Source of the DNA: Sphingomonas sp. dw_22
GTDB lineage: Bacteria > Pseudomonadota > Alphaproteobacteria > Sphingomonadales > Sphingomonadaceae
DNA: 64,000 bases
Direction: 5' to 3'
NCBI RefSeq assembly: GCF_018449795.1
Contig: NZ_JAAVVE010000010.1
Location: forward strand, 1 to 64,000
The position numbers and the translations under genes were made by a program. The notes beneath the pieces were generated by a model. That model ran no database searches. It was not told the origin of the DNA and saw only the letters and a program-made list of their open reading frames with translations. Shown here one piece after another: positions 17,248 through 30,025 of the stretch. How positions within the stretch are numbered: the first letter of the stretch is position 1; each line of letters begins with the position of its first letter.

Positions 17248-18888
17248 ATGCGCCCTGCCCTTCTTCTCGCCGCGCTCTCGCTCGGCCTGGCGCCGGTGGC
17301 GGCACTGGCGCAGTCGGCATCCGACGAGCCGGCGTTCAAGCCCGAGGAAGTGCGCGCGCATATCGAGTTCCTGGCGGACGACGCGCTGGAGGGGCGCGAC
17401 GCGGGCACGCGCGGCTACACGATCGCCGCCCGCTATGTGGCGAGCCGCTTCCGGGCGCTGGGGTTGCAGCCCGGCGGACCGGACGGAAGCTGGTATCAGC
17501 AGGTGCCGCTCGCCGAATATGCGCTGGACGCCAGCAAGCCGGCGACGCTGACGATCGGCGGCAAGAGCTTCGCCAACGGCACCGACATCCTGATGGGCGG
17601 CACGCCGCGCGGCGGCGGCGGCACCCAGACATTGACCGCCAATGCGGTGTTCGTCGGATACGGGCTCGATGCGCCGAAGCTCGGGCATGACGATTATGCC
17701 GGCGTCGATGTCGCCGGAAAGTTCGCGGTCATGCTGATGGCACTTCCCACAGGGCTGCCCGACGCGCCGGCGCTGATGAACAAGCGCGGCGACATCGCGG
17801 CCGCGCACGGCGCGATCGGCGTCATCTATCTCGTCGGAGACGGCGAGCAGACCAAGGCGTTCCCCTGGACCGCGGCGAACGGCTATTATGCGCGGCCGCA
17901 AACCAGTTGGCTGACGCCCGAAGGCACGCCGCCCGGCATCGACCCGCGCATCCAGATCGGCTTCTATGCGAACGACAAGGTCGCGCGCGCCTTGTTCGCC
18001 GGATCGCCGATCGACCCTGACACGATGTTCTCGGCGGCGAAGCGCAACGATGCCTTGCCGCACAGTGCCCCGCTCGCCGCCAGGCTGACCGCCGCGCGCA
18101 CGAGCAAGGTCAAATGGATGACCAGCCCCAATGTGATGGGCCTGTTGCCGGGCTCGGACCCGGCGCTTTCCAGGGAAGTCGTGCTGCTGACCGCCCATCT
18201 CGATCATGAGGGGCTGAACCCCGAGCTGAAGGGCGACCAGATCTATAACGGCGCGATGGACAATGCCGCAGGCACGGCGGCGATGCTGGAGGCGGCGCGC
18301 GGCTTCGCGCAGAGCGGCAGGCGACCGAAGCGATCGATCCTGTTCGTCTCGCTCACCGCCGAGGAGGACGGGCTGCTCGGCTCCGACTATCTCGCGCATT
18401 ATCCGGTCGCGGCGGACGGCAAGGTGGTGGCCGACGTCAATCTCGACATGCCGATCCTGCTCTACGATTTCCAGGACGTAGTGGCGTTCGGCGCCGAGCA
18501 TTCGACTTTGGGGCCGATCGTCGAGCGCGCGGCGGCGAAGATGGGCGTGGCGCTATCGCCCGATCCGATGCCCGAGGAGCAGCTTTTCGTGCGATCGGAC
18601 CATTACAGCTTCGTGAAGGCGGGCGTGCCCTCGGTCTTTCTGGTGACGGGGTTCAGGAATGGCGGGGAGAAGGCGTTCCGCGACTTCCTGAAGACGCATT
18701 ATCACAAGGTCTCGGACCAGGCCGACCTGCCTTTCGACTGGGCGGCGGGCGCCAAGTTCGCGCGGATCAACTATCTGATCGCCCGCGAGATCGCCGACGC
18801 GCCGGAGGCGCCGCGCTGGTATGCGGGGAATGCGTTCGGCGATCGGTTCGCGCCGGATGCGTCCAAGGCGCCCCGGCCGGCCAAATAA
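17248..18888 (+). CDS. Secreted M28 family aminopeptidase with PA domain
   Basis: A 546-residue protein with signal peptide (cleavage near ALA-QS, residue 22). A protease-associated insert lies around 130-270. The di-zinc M28 site is His317-x-Asp319 (TAHLDHEG), bridging Asp338 (NGAMDNAAG), Glu372-Glu373 (LTAEEDG), a later Asp in NLDMP and His in SDHYSF. These enzymes release N-terminal residues from peptides in the periplasm or outside the cell. It ends at a perfect hairpin shared with the convergent TonB receptor. Confidence 0.94.
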   Translation: MRPALLLAALSLGLAPVAALAQSASDEPAFKPEEVRAHIEFLADDALEGRDAGTRGYTIAARYVASRFRALGLQPGGPDGSWYQQVPLAEYALDASKPATLTIGGKSFANGTDILMGGTPRGGGGTQTLTANAVFVGYGLDAPKLGHDDYAGVDVAGKFAVMLMALPTGLPDAPALMNKRGDIAAAHGAIGVIYLVGDGEQTKAFPWTAANGYYARPQTSWLTPEGTPPGIDPRIQIGFYANDKVARALFAGSPIDPDTMFSAAKRNDALPHSAPLAARLTAARTSKVKWMTSPNVMGLLPGSDPALSREVVLLTAHLDHEGLNPELKGDQIYNGAMDNAAGTAAMLEAARGFAQSGRRPKRSILFVSLTAEEDGLLGSDYLAHYPVAADGKVVADVNLDMPILLYDFQDVVAFGAEHSTLGPIVERAAAKMGVALSPDPMPEEQLFVRSDHYSFVKAGVPSVFLVTGFRNGGEKAFRDFLKTHYHKVSDQADLPFDWAAGAKFARINYLIAREIADAPEAPRWYAGNAFGDRFAPDASKAPRPAK

Positions 18889-18918
18889 CCCTCTCCCGCA
18901 AGCGGGAGAGGGTTATTT
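18883..18918. terminator. Bidirectional intrinsic terminator
   Basis: A perfect 17-bp stem: AAATAACCCTCTCCCGC (18883-18899), two-base spacer, then GCGGGAGAGGGTTATTT. It includes the M28 stop codon and ends ten bases before the TonB receptor stop. A on one side and T on the other allow termination in both directions. Confidence 0.88.
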
Positions 18919-18927
18919 GGAGTCAGA

Positions 18928-21276
18928 TCAGAACCCCGCCTTCAGCGTGATGAAGAACTGCTGCGGCGCGCCGACCATCAGCGTCTGGTTGTCGCCGGAG
19001 TTGCCGAAGCCGTTGGTGCCGATCGTCGAGATATACTTCTTGTCGAGCAGGTTGGTCACGTTGCCCTGGAGCTCCAGCGGACGGCCGTTCAGGTCGAACT
19101 TGTAGCCGAGCGTCGCGTCCACCACCACGCGGCCGTCGACCGACTGATCGTTGGTGTAGGTGAAATAGCGCTTGCTCATATAGTTGGCGCCGATCCGTGC
19201 GTTGAAGCCCGAATGGTCCCAGGTCAGCTCGCCCTTCAGCATGTGCTTGGGCGCATCGACCACGGTCTTGCCCTCGGTGGGGATGACCGCTGTCGCGGTG
19301 TGGACGTCGTCGCGATAGGTCGAGTCGTTGTAGCTGTACGACGCGAACAGGCCGAAGCCGGCCGGCAGGCGCAGGTCGCCGGTCGCCTCGAAGCCGAGCG
19401 AGCGCACGCCGCCGACATTCTGGAGGATCACCGGATTGCCGACGATGCCCGCGCCGGTCGTCACGCCGAGCAGGCGGTTGCGGAAGTTGACGTAATAGCC
19501 CGCCAGCGAACCGGTGAACGGGCCGCGATGGAAGCGGCCGCCAACCTCATAGGTGTCCGACTGTTCGGGCTTGAGCTTGGTCGAGCCGCCGAGCAGCGCG
19601 TCGAAGCCCGTCTGGGTGGTGGCGAACGGGCCGGTGGTGGCCGAGGCGACATAGGCGCGCGTCACCTGAGTGAAGCCGCCGAACAGCTCGGCGCCGGGCG
19701 CCAGCTCATAGGCGAAGCCGGCATGCGGCTGGAACCAGTCGGTCACCTTGATCCGGCCGCCCGCCAGGCCGCCGGCGACGATCGCATCGGCCTTGTTGGT
19801 GACGGCGAAGCCCTTCCAGCCCAGGTTGATGGTCAGCGGGCCGAAGCCGAGCTTGTCCTGCACATAATATTGGAAGGTATCGGTCTTGTACTTCCAGTCC
19901 CACTGGGTCGCAAAGGCGCCCTCCTGGAACTCCAGGCTGTCGCGGCCCGGATTGGTGCGGCTGTCGAGAGCATAGAAGCGGCGCGCCTGGCGGAAGTCGT
20001 TCCGCTCGTACCAGGCGCCGACAGTGACGTCGTTGAAGCCGAGCTTCGTGCCGACATCGCCGAACGCGCCCTTGCGATGGATGAGATATTCGGTGGTGCG
20101 GATCGAGATCGGCGTGCCGTTCGGCGACGGGACATAGGGCGAGAACCACAGGCCCTGGCCGTAGTTCGAATGATAATAGCCCTTGAGCTGGCCATGGATC
20201 GGCGAATCGCCGGTCGTCTCCAGCCCCGCCGAGGCGAGATAGTCCTGGCGCAGGCCGGCGGCGTTGAAATAGGCGTCGTCCACGGTCTGGAACGGCGCGG
20301 GATAGACCTTGCCCGCGGCCGGATTGCTCGGCGGCAGGCCGGTGATGTCCGAAAGGCCGTCGGCGCCCGGCGCCTTGGTGTCGTTGTTCACATTGTCGAT
20401 ATTGTTGGCGACGTCCGCGACCTTGATCGCGGTGGCATAGTCGTTCGAGATATTGTCCCAACGATAGCCGAGGCGGTTTATCATGCCTAGCGACATGTCC
20501 TGATAATCATTCTCGCGGCGATCCGAGAAATCGAAGGTGCCGACCGCGCGCAGGCCGCTGGTCAGCGGCGCCACCGCCTTGGCGTTGACCTGGTTGGCGC
20601 GCTGCGAGCCCCAGCCCTTCCACTTGTCAGTGTCCGAATGGACATAGGAGACGGTGGCGCTGGGGCCGCCCGCGCCGAGCTCGCCGGTGTCGAGCCGGGC
20701 GAAGATCCGCCACATATTGTCGCTGCCATAGGTCGCGTTGGCATCGACGCCGAATTCGCGGCCCGGATCGCGCGAGAAGAACTCCAGCGTGCCGCCGAGA
20801 TTGTTGGTCGCCTGGGTGCCGATCGAACCCGAGCCCTGCGACACGCGCGTCACGCCGATATTCTCGCTGATGATCGCGCGGCTGATGTGCAGGCCGTTGA
20901 CGTTGCCATAGCTGGCATCGCCCAGCGGAATGCCGTCGAGCGTGAAGCCGAGCTGGTTCTGGTTGAAGCTGCGGATCGAGACGCGCTCGGCCCATTCATA
21001 GGCGCCGAACGGGTCCGCGCCGGTGAAGTTGACGCTGGGGAGCTTCTCGATCGCCTTCAGGGGGCTGGTGCCCGGAGCCAGCTCGGCCAGATCCTGCTGG
21101 CTGAGTTCCTGGACCTGGCGCGTCTCGCCCTTGCCAATCACGACGATGTCGTTCGATCCGCTGTCCTGGGCGACGGTGTCCGGCTGGGCGCTCGACGCGA
21201 GATCGCTCTGGGCGAAGGCGGTGCCGGAGATAAAAATCGACGTGCTGGCCAACAAGGCGGCTGCAACCTTACGCAT
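18928..21276 (-). CDS. TonB-dependent outer-membrane receptor
   Basis: A 782-residue receptor with a signal peptide (MRKVAAALLASTSIFISGTAFAQ). The plug domain spans about residues 40-170 (DIVVIGKGETRQVQ, then IRSFNQNQLGFTLDGIPLGD), followed by a 22-strand barrel ending in LKAGF with a C-terminal Phe. It imports a large scarce nutrient with TonB-ExbBD energy. The substrate is unknown and no linked siderophore or sugar genes are present. I placed the start at ATG 21276, which has AGAGGA upstream; the frame extends to 21411 without conservation. It is divergent from clpB with about 240 bases between. Confidence 0.93.
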   Translation of the reverse strand: MRKVAAALLASTSIFISGTAFAQSDLASSAQPDTVAQDSGSNDIVVIGKGETRQVQELSQQDLAELAPGTSPLKAIEKLPSVNFTGADPFGAYEWAERVSIRSFNQNQLGFTLDGIPLGDASYGNVNGLHISRAIISENIGVTRVSQGSGSIGTQATNNLGGTLEFFSRDPGREFGVDANATYGSDNMWRIFARLDTGELGAGGPSATVSYVHSDTDKWKGWGSQRANQVNAKAVAPLTSGLRAVGTFDFSDRRENDYQDMSLGMINRLGYRWDNISNDYATAIKVADVANNIDNVNNDTKAPGADGLSDITGLPPSNPAAGKVYPAPFQTVDDAYFNAAGLRQDYLASAGLETTGDSPIHGQLKGYYHSNYGQGLWFSPYVPSPNGTPISIRTTEYLIHRKGAFGDVGTKLGFNDVTVGAWYERNDFRQARRFYALDSRTNPGRDSLEFQEGAFATQWDWKYKTDTFQYYVQDKLGFGPLTINLGWKGFAVTNKADAIVAGGLAGGRIKVTDWFQPHAGFAYELAPGAELFGGFTQVTRAYVASATTGPFATTQTGFDALLGGSTKLKPEQSDTYEVGGRFHRGPFTGSLAGYYVNFRNRLLGVTTGAGIVGNPVILQNVGGVRSLGFEATGDLRLPAGFGLFASYSYNDSTYRDDVHTATAVIPTEGKTVVDAPKHMLKGELTWDHSGFNARIGANYMSKRYFTYTNDQSVDGRVVVDATLGYKFDLNGRPLELQGNVTNLLDKKYISTIGTNGFGNSGDNQTLMVGAPQQFFITLKAGF

Positions 21277-21516
21277 GCGCGTGTTCCTCTTGGGAAAAGC
21301 GTGAGCCCCTCGCCCACGCCGCGCCGGGCTAGGCTTGGTGCGTTGCAACATTTGGCCAATCACATGACATTTCGGCTGCAATCGTGGGGCATGCCTGGGA
21401 CACACACGCAAAACCGCCGGATTTGCGTGGCGTCACGGCGATCCTATAAAAAGATGCGCCTCTTGTGTGGCTGAAATGCAACACTATCTGCCGCCCATAA
21501 GCGAACAGGGACAAGC

Positions 21517-24096
<2,580 letters not shown>

Positions 24097-24141
24097 TGGG
24101 GCGGCGGCATACTGGCGCCCAGTTCTTCCCGAAAACCGGGC

Positions 24142-24172
24142 AAAAAAAGGGCCGCTCCCGAAGGAGCGGCCC
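24142..24172 (-). terminator. Intrinsic terminator of the 1034-residue TonB receptor gene
   Basis: In the minus direction GGGCCGCTCC, loop TTCG, GGAGCGGCCC and seven T's. It has a perfect ten-base-pair stem and lies 25 bases beyond the receptor stop. Confidence 0.93.
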
Positions 24173-24196
24173 CGATTTTCCGACGAAAGCTCGACG

Positions 24197-27100
24197 TTAA
24201 AAGTCGACCTTCGCACCGATACGGATGAAGCGACCGATGATGTTCGCCTGACCCCAGGCCGGATTGTACTGATACAGCGAATAGGCCGCTGCATAGTCCG
24301 TGACCGGCTTGATGTTCAGGATGTTCATCGCATTGAAATACAGCGTGAGCTTGTCGTCGACCCTCACCTGACCCGAAAGGTCGAAGTTCCACTGCGCCTT
24401 GGCGAAGCACTGCGAAGGACCACCGCCCCGGAAGTTCGGTGCACCGATGCCCTCGTTCGAGTTGAATTCGCAATCGCTCGGATCCGCACCATAGTCGACC
24501 TCGGCGAGGTTGTAGCCATCGGTGTAGTACACAGTACCAGTCAAGCTCGCCGAACCGAAGTCCAGCGTGTTCTGCCACGAACCGCGCCACTTGGGCGAAC
24601 CCGAGCACGAGGTGTAGTCGCACGGGCTAAGCGTACCGTCATAACGGTCAGTGATCGTACCGTCGGCGCTCGTTACCGTGTACTTGATCAGGTACGATGC
24701 ATCGAACGAGCTGATCAGCCTGACGCCACCGGTGATCGGGAGCGAGACGTTCGCGCCGAAATCGATACCCGAGACGTTTTCCTTGCCAGCGTTATTGTAC
24801 GACGCATTGATCGTCCCGAGCAGCGGCAACGAGCCGGGGTTCGCGACGTCCGCGACGCCCGGGGTCACGCTGATACCCGGAATGGTCACGACACCGTTGT
24901 TCGAATAATACTGGGAGATCGCGTCCGCACGATCTTGCGACGACACCTGCGACACCAGATCCTTCACCTGGATGTTCCAGTAGTCGACCGTGAAGCTCAC
25001 GCCACGGATCGGCTCAACCACCAGGCCGGCGGTGAAGCTACGCGACTTCTCCGGCTTGAGCTCGGGGTTGCCGGTCAGCGTGGTGCCGAGCGAATACGGA
25101 GTCGTCACATAGGTGTTGTACGGGCTGCCACCCGGCGTCGGTGAAGGATTCGGGTGCGATGCGCAGAACGCCGCAAAGGTCGTGCAGTTCACGCTCGTCG
25201 TGCTGAAACCGGTGGTCGGCAGACCATAGGCTTCGTTGAAGCTCGGGATGCGGAAGCCCTTCGAGTAGGTGCCGCGCAACGCGACCTGCTTGACCGGCGT
25301 GAACTTCGCACCGATCTTCGGCGAGAAGTTGCTCTGGCCCGACGAATAATCGTCGTAGCGGCCCGAGGCGTTCACTTCGAACTGGGGAAGAATCGGCGCA
25401 CTGACTTCGAAGAAGGCCGACTTCACATTGCGGCTGCCAACCGCGCCCACCGCGTTGATCGTGTAGTAACGATCCCACGGATGCGCGATATCGTCCGGGT
25501 TGGCGCTGGGGTTGTCGATCGACTCATGGCGATACGACGCACCCACCGCGGCCTGCAGCGGACCACCCGGAAGCGTGAACAGCTCCTTACCCAAGGTCAC
25601 CTGGGCCTGCCAGAGATCCGAGTTCGACACGTTCTCGTTGACCGGCGCGATATAGTCGCGGATCGCTTGGCTGTTTTGCGACTGATCGACGAAGTTGTAG
25701 GTACCCTGCGCGATGACGTCAGCCAGGCGCTGCGGGATCAGGTAGTTCTTCGAGATGACGTTCAGACGGACGTTCGAGATGGTGAAGTCGGCCGAATAGT
25801 TCCAGTTATCGCCGAAGCTGCCGTTGATGCCGGCGGCAGCGCGGAGCGAGCGCGCGTCGGCGGCCAGCGAGGTCGGCGTGTCATAGCGACCACGCAGGAT
25901 CGCATTCTGGCCAGCCGAGGCATAGGGGTTGTTCGGGTTGAAAACGCCGTTGGTGGCATCGCAGCCCGAGCTGATATTGTACGTCTGGACACCCGGGCCG
26001 AACGAGCCGGCGCCGGCCGAGCAGACATAGACCGGCAGGACCACGGGATTGAGCGTCACCTGGCGCGGCGCGGTGGTCGAGCCGCCCCAGGCCTGCGGAG
26101 TGCCCTGGGTCACGGTCTTCACGTCATAATAGCTGCCGGTCGCGTAGAACTGCGCCCTGTCGCCGACGTTCGCGGTGAAGCGGAAGACGCCGCCATAGCG
26201 CTCCTGCGAGGGAGCGATCGTCTGGTACATCGCTCGCGAGTCCTGCAAGCACTGGTTGGCATCCCAGGTGTACTTGCCGAAAAGCGGGCTATCGGGGTCC
26301 GTGCCGACGGCACGTTGCGCGGTGGTCAGCGTGGTCGACTGGAGACCGGCCGCACCGCACCCGCCAGCAGCGTTGAGGAGCGAGTACTGGTCGAGGCGGC
26401 CGCCCGTGGCGGTCGACGGCGCGACGAGGTTCGCGATCGTGGTCGTGCCGCTACTGAGCGTACCGTCGGCGTTGCTGCCGAAATTGACCGTGTTGGCAAG
26501 GCAATGGCCGCCGTCGTCGCAGATCCTGCTCAGATCGTTGGTGTTCCAGGGATAGCCGCGATCCCTGGCCATGATCTTGTCGTTCTTCTGGTATTCGCCG
26601 CTGATATAGAAGTTGAACCCCTGCTCGTCGAGGCTGCCATAGCCGACCGTGGCATCGAGACGCTGCTCGGCGCCGTCGCCCCGGTCGGAGAGGCCGGCCG
26701 ATGCGTTCAGGTGAACGCCGGTGACTTCCTTCTTCATGATCACGTTGACCACGCCCGCGATCGCGTCGGCGCCGTAGGTCGACGAAGCGCCGTCCTTCAG
26801 CACTTCGATGCGATCGACGACGGCGTCGGGCAGCGTGTTGAGGTCGACGAAGTTGCGGTGGCCATCGTCCGCGAGCGGATACGGCGCCATGCGCAGTCCA
26901 TCGAAGATCGTCAGGGTCGACTGCACGGTCAGGCCGCGCAGCGAAACCGCGTTCGCGCCGGTCGCGAAGTTGCTGCCGTTGTTCCAGCCCTGGGTGATCG
27001 CGCCCGAACCGTTCGACGAGAGGCGCTGAACGGCCTCGGCGACAGTGTTGATGCCGCGCTTCTCAAGCGTATCGGAGCTCAGCACGGTGACCGGCGACGG

Positions 27101-27301
27101 AGTCTCGGTATCGGTGCGGCGGAACAGCGAGCCGGTGACGACAATGTCACCCTGCTGCGCGTCCGGAGCGGTTTGATCGGTAGCCGGGACTGCGGTCGTG
27201 TCCTGCGCCATCGCAGGCGCAGCAAACAGCGCCCCTGCGCCGATCAGCGCGAGCGCGGACAACGCCGTGCTACCGCGCAAAGTGATTTGCGTCTTCTTCA
27301 T
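24197..27301 (-). CDS. TonB-dependent outer-membrane receptor, large type
   Basis: A 1034-residue receptor. The signal peptide runs MKKTQITLRGSTALS to APAMAQ (about 34 residues). A TonB-box-like QQGDIVVTGSLFRR is followed by the plug (SPVTVLSSDTLEKRGINTV, then LKDGASSTYGADAIAGVVNVIMKK) and a long barrel ending RIGAKVDF. Several extracellular loops carry Cys pairs (for example SRICDDGGHCLA). This is the large class expanded in sphingomonads, often linked to plant polymer or peptide uptake; the substrate here is unknown. The start ATG 27301 has GAGGGA upstream. The 262 bases upstream hold no gene or riboswitch I can see. Confidence 0.94.
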   Translation of the reverse strand: MKKTQITLRGSTALSALALIGAGALFAAPAMAQDTTAVPATDQTAPDAQQGDIVVTGSLFRRTDTETPSPVTVLSSDTLEKRGINTVAEAVQRLSSNGSGAITQGWNNGSNFATGANAVSLRGLTVQSTLTIFDGLRMAPYPLADDGHRNFVDLNTLPDAVVDRIEVLKDGASSTYGADAIAGVVNVIMKKEVTGVHLNASAGLSDRGDGAEQRLDATVGYGSLDEQGFNFYISGEYQKNDKIMARDRGYPWNTNDLSRICDDGGHCLANTVNFGSNADGTLSSGTTTIANLVAPSTATGGRLDQYSLLNAAGGCGAAGLQSTTLTTAQRAVGTDPDSPLFGKYTWDANQCLQDSRAMYQTIAPSQERYGGVFRFTANVGDRAQFYATGSYYDVKTVTQGTPQAWGGSTTAPRQVTLNPVVLPVYVCSAGAGSFGPGVQTYNISSGCDATNGVFNPNNPYASAGQNAILRGRYDTPTSLAADARSLRAAAGINGSFGDNWNYSADFTISNVRLNVISKNYLIPQRLADVIAQGTYNFVDQSQNSQAIRDYIAPVNENVSNSDLWQAQVTLGKELFTLPGGPLQAAVGASYRHESIDNPSANPDDIAHPWDRYYTINAVGAVGSRNVKSAFFEVSAPILPQFEVNASGRYDDYSSGQSNFSPKIGAKFTPVKQVALRGTYSKGFRIPSFNEAYGLPTTGFSTTSVNCTTFAAFCASHPNPSPTPGGSPYNTYVTTPYSLGTTLTGNPELKPEKSRSFTAGLVVEPIRGVSFTVDYWNIQVKDLVSQVSSQDRADAISQYYSNNGVVTIPGISVTPGVADVANPGSLPLLGTINASYNNAGKENVSGIDFGANVSLPITGGVRLISSFDASYLIKYTVTSADGTITDRYDGTLSPCDYTSCSGSPKWRGSWQNTLDFGSASLTGTVYYTDGYNLAEVDYGADPSDCEFNSNEGIGAPNFRGGGPSQCFAKAQWNFDLSGQVRVDDKLTLYFNAMNILNIKPVTDYAAAYSLYQYNPAWGQANIIGRFIRIGAKVDF

Positions 27302-27563
27302 GGATTTCCCTCGCTTTACCAGCCGTTTTGCAATTGTCCCCGGCCGGAATGTCTCCCCGCTAAGCCCGACGCACGCGGTGCGCACCTCGGGCAAAGCTTG
27401 GGCCGAATGGATAAGGCGGCACCGCGCGCTGTAAAGCGTGCATTCATCCTTTTGCGGTGCGTTTTGATAAACTGTAGCCAAAAAGCCACATTCGGCGGTT
27501 GAATATTGCGCCCGCACTACCAACTCTGTTCGATTATGTTGCAGCCGCGAAAATGCTGCGCGA

Positions 27564-28421
27564 TTATTCGCCAGGCGGCATCGGTCCTGCGACGAGAAGC
27601 GGGTCGATTCTGGCATCCCGCCATTTCAAACCCCAGTGGAGATGCGGCCCCGTGGCCCGGCCGGTGCGCCCCACCGCACCGATCGGCTGACCGCGCTTCA
27701 CATGCTGGCCCACCGCCACATCGATTCGCGACAGGTGCATGAAGGCGCTGTTCAGGCCCATGCCGTGATCGATCATCAGCAGATTGCCTTCGAGCGTGAA
27801 GGGATGGTCCGCGGCGAGCACGACGACGCCGTCGGCCGGCGCCAGGACGACCGTTCCCGCCGGGCGGGCGATGTCGATTCCGGAGTGATAGGCGCCCGGC
27901 TCGCCCGCATAGATCCGCTGCGACCCGAAGAGCGTGGAGATACGGCCGGTGAGCGGCCATTGGAACATCTGGCGCCAGCCCTGGGCGTCCGTCCGCATCG
28001 CGCGTGCAGCCTCGATCCGGGCGAGCTCTCCGGGGCGGACGCGCTCGAATTCGGGGCGCGGGACCGGATATTTGGGCAGCGTGGGGAGCCGGGAGATGTT
28101 CCAGGCGCGCGGAGCGATGGCGAGCGTCTCACGCACCTCGTTGCCGTTCGTCAGGCGGGCGGCGAGGGTCGCCGTAGCTGCGGCATCGCGATCGAAGGCG
28201 ATCAGGAAGCGGCCGTCGGGCGCGACCCGAACCGCCGTGCCGTCAAGGCTGAGCTGGGCGGTGTCGGGCGGGGCGATGCCGATCGTCATGCCGCCCTGGA
28301 TCAGCGATCCCTGCAATCGGAATGCGCCATAGGGCGCGGTGGCCTGTGTGCCCGGAGGCGGGCCGGCAAGGGCGGCGAGCGGCACCAGGGCGAGCGCGGC
28401 GCCCCATAGCCGCGCGATCAT
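27564..28421 (-). CDS. M23 family metallopeptidase (LytM-like, exported)
   Basis: A 285-residue exported peptidoglycan peptidase or amidase activator. The signal peptide is MIARLWGAALALVPLAALAGP. The LytM domain is in the C-terminal 130 residues, with the zinc ligands His in GAYHSGIDIA, Asp in the same block and His-x-His in GPHLHWGLKW, so the site looks complete and active. The start overlaps the stop of the DUF2093 gene (ATGA). With xseA this makes a three-gene minus-strand run. Confidence 0.93.
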   Translation of the reverse strand: MIARLWGAALALVPLAALAGPPPGTQATAPYGAFRLQGSLIQGGMTIGIAPPDTAQLSLDGTAVRVAPDGRFLIAFDRDAAATATLAARLTNGNEVRETLAIAPRAWNISRLPTLPKYPVPRPEFERVRPGELARIEAARAMRTDAQGWRQMFQWPLTGRISTLFGSQRIYAGEPGAYHSGIDIARPAGTVVLAPADGVVVLAADHPFTLEGNLLMIDHGMGLNSAFMHLSRIDVAVGQHVKRGQPIGAVGRTGRATGPHLHWGLKWRDARIDPLLVAGPMPPGE

Positions 28422-28618
28422 TTCCCGTGGAGCGCCTGCATCGCGATCTCGGCGCTGGCATAGGGCTCCTGCCGGGCGACGCTCCAATAGCGGAGCATGT
28501 CGAGCGGAATCCGCTCGCCGCTCGCGGCGCAGATGACATGGTCGCCCGGCGTAAGCACACGGAAGCCATTGGCCATGTAATGGAGGCGCGCGGCGCGGGC
28601 GGTGTTGGACATCAGCAT
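28418..28618 (-). CDS. DUF2093 domain protein
   Basis: A 66-residue protein with the DUF2093 core LHYMANGFRVLTPGDHVICA, then SGERIPLDMLRYWSVARQEPYASAE. One CxxxGE-like motif (CAASGERI) resembles a half zinc knuckle. The family is restricted largely to alphaproteobacteria and has no known function. It is translationally coupled to the downstream M23 peptidase and 27 bases downstream of xseA. Confidence 0.9.
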   Translation of the reverse strand: MLMSNTARAARLHYMANGFRVLTPGDHVICAASGERIPLDMLRYWSVARQEPYASAEIAMQALHGK

Positions 28619-28645
28619 AAGCGCACGCGATCCTTAGGGCAGGGG

Positions 28646-30025
28646 TTACAACAGGCTGGGCTGTTCTGGCTTGGGGGGAACATAGGATTTGCCGGCCGGG
28701 CGCTCAACCCGCGCGTCGACCGCGCCGTCGCCGAAATGGAGCGTCACGGCCTGGGCGGCACGCGCGGCCTCGGCGCTGCCGATCACCTTGCCGGTACCGC
28801 GCGCCTCGACCCAGGCATAGCCCTTTTCCAGCGGGCGATTGGGGTGGACCAGATCGAGATGGCGGCCCATCGCCTCCAGCCGTTGCCGCGCCGAGGCGAG
28901 GCGCTGGTCGAGCATCGCGGGGCGCAGCGCGCCCGCCGAGCGATCGAGCTGGCCCCGCGCCAGCGTCACCCGGCGTTCGAGCGCACGATCGAGCCGACCG
29001 CCCAGATCGTCCATCTTCTGGCGCTGCGGCCCGAGCAGCGCGTCGCGGCGCGGCAGCACCCGGACCAGTGCCGCCAGCCGCTCGCCGGCGCGTTCATGAT
29101 AGCGGCGCGCGCAGCGCTCGGCGCGCAGGCCCAAAGTGGCGATGGTGTTGGCGACCTCCGCCAGCACCGGCACAGCAATCTCGGCCGCTGCGGTGGGGGT
29201 CGGCGCGCGCAGGTCCGCCGCGAAGTCGGAGAGGCTGGTGTCGGTCTCATGCCCCACCGCCGAAATGAGGGGAATCGAGCAATCGGCGATCGCGCGGACC
29301 ACCACTTCCTCGTTGAAGGCCCAGAGATCCTCGATCGATCCGCCGCCGCGCGCGACGATCAGCAGGTCCGGCCGCCGCACCGGGCCGTCCGGCGCCAGCG
29401 CGTCGAAGCCGCGGATCGCCGCCGCCACCTCGGCCGCGGCGCCGTCGCCCTGCACCTTCACCGGCCAGACGATGACATGGGTGGGAAAGCGATCGGCGAG
29501 GCGATGGAGGATGTCGCGGATCACCGCGCCGGTGGGCGACGTCACCACGCCGATCGTGCGCGGCATATAGGGGAGCGGCTTCTTCCGCTCGCGATCGAAC
29601 AGGCCCTCGGCCGCAAGTTTCGCCTTGAGCTTCTCCAGCAGCGCCATGAGCTGGCCTTCGCCGGCAAGCTCCATCCGCTCGATCACGATCTGGTATTTGG
29701 AGCGGCCGGGATAGGTGGTGAGCTTGCCGGTGACGATCACCTCGATGCCGTCCTGCGGCGCGAAGGCCAGGGCGGCGGCCGCGCCGCGCCAGATCACCCC
29801 GTCGATCACCGCATCGGCATCCTTGAGCGCCAGATAGGCATGGCCCGATGCGGCACGCTTCCAGCCCGAAATCTCGCCGCGCAGGCGGACATGGCCGAAC
29901 TCGCCCTCCACCATCCGCTTGAGCGCGAGCGACAGTTCGCTGACGCTGAGCGGAGCCGCGTTGTCGCCGGGCATCGCCTCGGCTACGAGCCGCCCGGATG
30001 ACGTATCGGAAAAGGGATCGGCCAT
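28646..30025 (-). CDS. xseA: Exodeoxyribonuclease VII large subunit
   Basis: The catalytic subunit of ExoVII, a single-strand DNA nuclease. The N-terminal OB-fold includes [27 protein letters not shown] (about 28-55) and the nuclease domain includes [34 protein letters not shown] and [29 protein letters not shown] helical coiled-coil C-terminus follows, then the family-typical [10 protein letters not shown]. From ATG 30025 the protein is 459 residues. That ATG overlaps the purD ATG on the other strand. An internal ATG at 29974 (GAGG close upstream) is the alternative start. Confidence 0.95.
   Translation of the reverse strand: MADPFSDTSSGRLVAEAMPGDNAAPLSVSELSLALKRMVEGEFGHVRLRGEISGWKRAASGHAYLALKDADAVIDGVIWRGAAAALAFAPQDGIEVIVTGKLTTYPGRSKYQIVIERMELAGEGQLMALLEKLKAKLAAEGLFDRERKKPLPYMPRTIGVVTSPTGAVIRDILHRLADRFPTHVIVWPVKVQGDGAAAEVAAAIRGFDALAPDGPVRRPDLLIVARGGGSIEDLWAFNEEVVVRAIADCSIPLISAVGHETDTSLSDFAADLRAPTPTAAAEIAVPVLAEVANTIATLGLRAERCARRYHERAGERLAALVRVLPRRDALLGPQRQKMDDLGGRLDRALERRVTLARGQLDRSAGALRPAMLDQRLASARQRLEAMGRHLDLVHPNRPLEKGYAWVEARGTGKVIGSAEAARAAQAVTLHFGDGAVDARVERPAGKSYVPPKPEQPSLL

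Noticed and set aside
21440..21516. Sigma-32 heat-shock promoter upstream of clpB
   Set aside because: A CTTG...CTAT arrangement is present, but the -10 does not match the CCCCAT form well enough to report.
25154..27502. 782-codon plus-strand frame antisense to the large TonB receptor
   Set aside because: Same GC shadow effect; no signal or domain, and the receptor frame is complete.
27302..27563. Cobalamin riboswitch upstream of the large TonB receptor
   Set aside because: No B12-box-like conserved sequence is visible on the transcribed strand.
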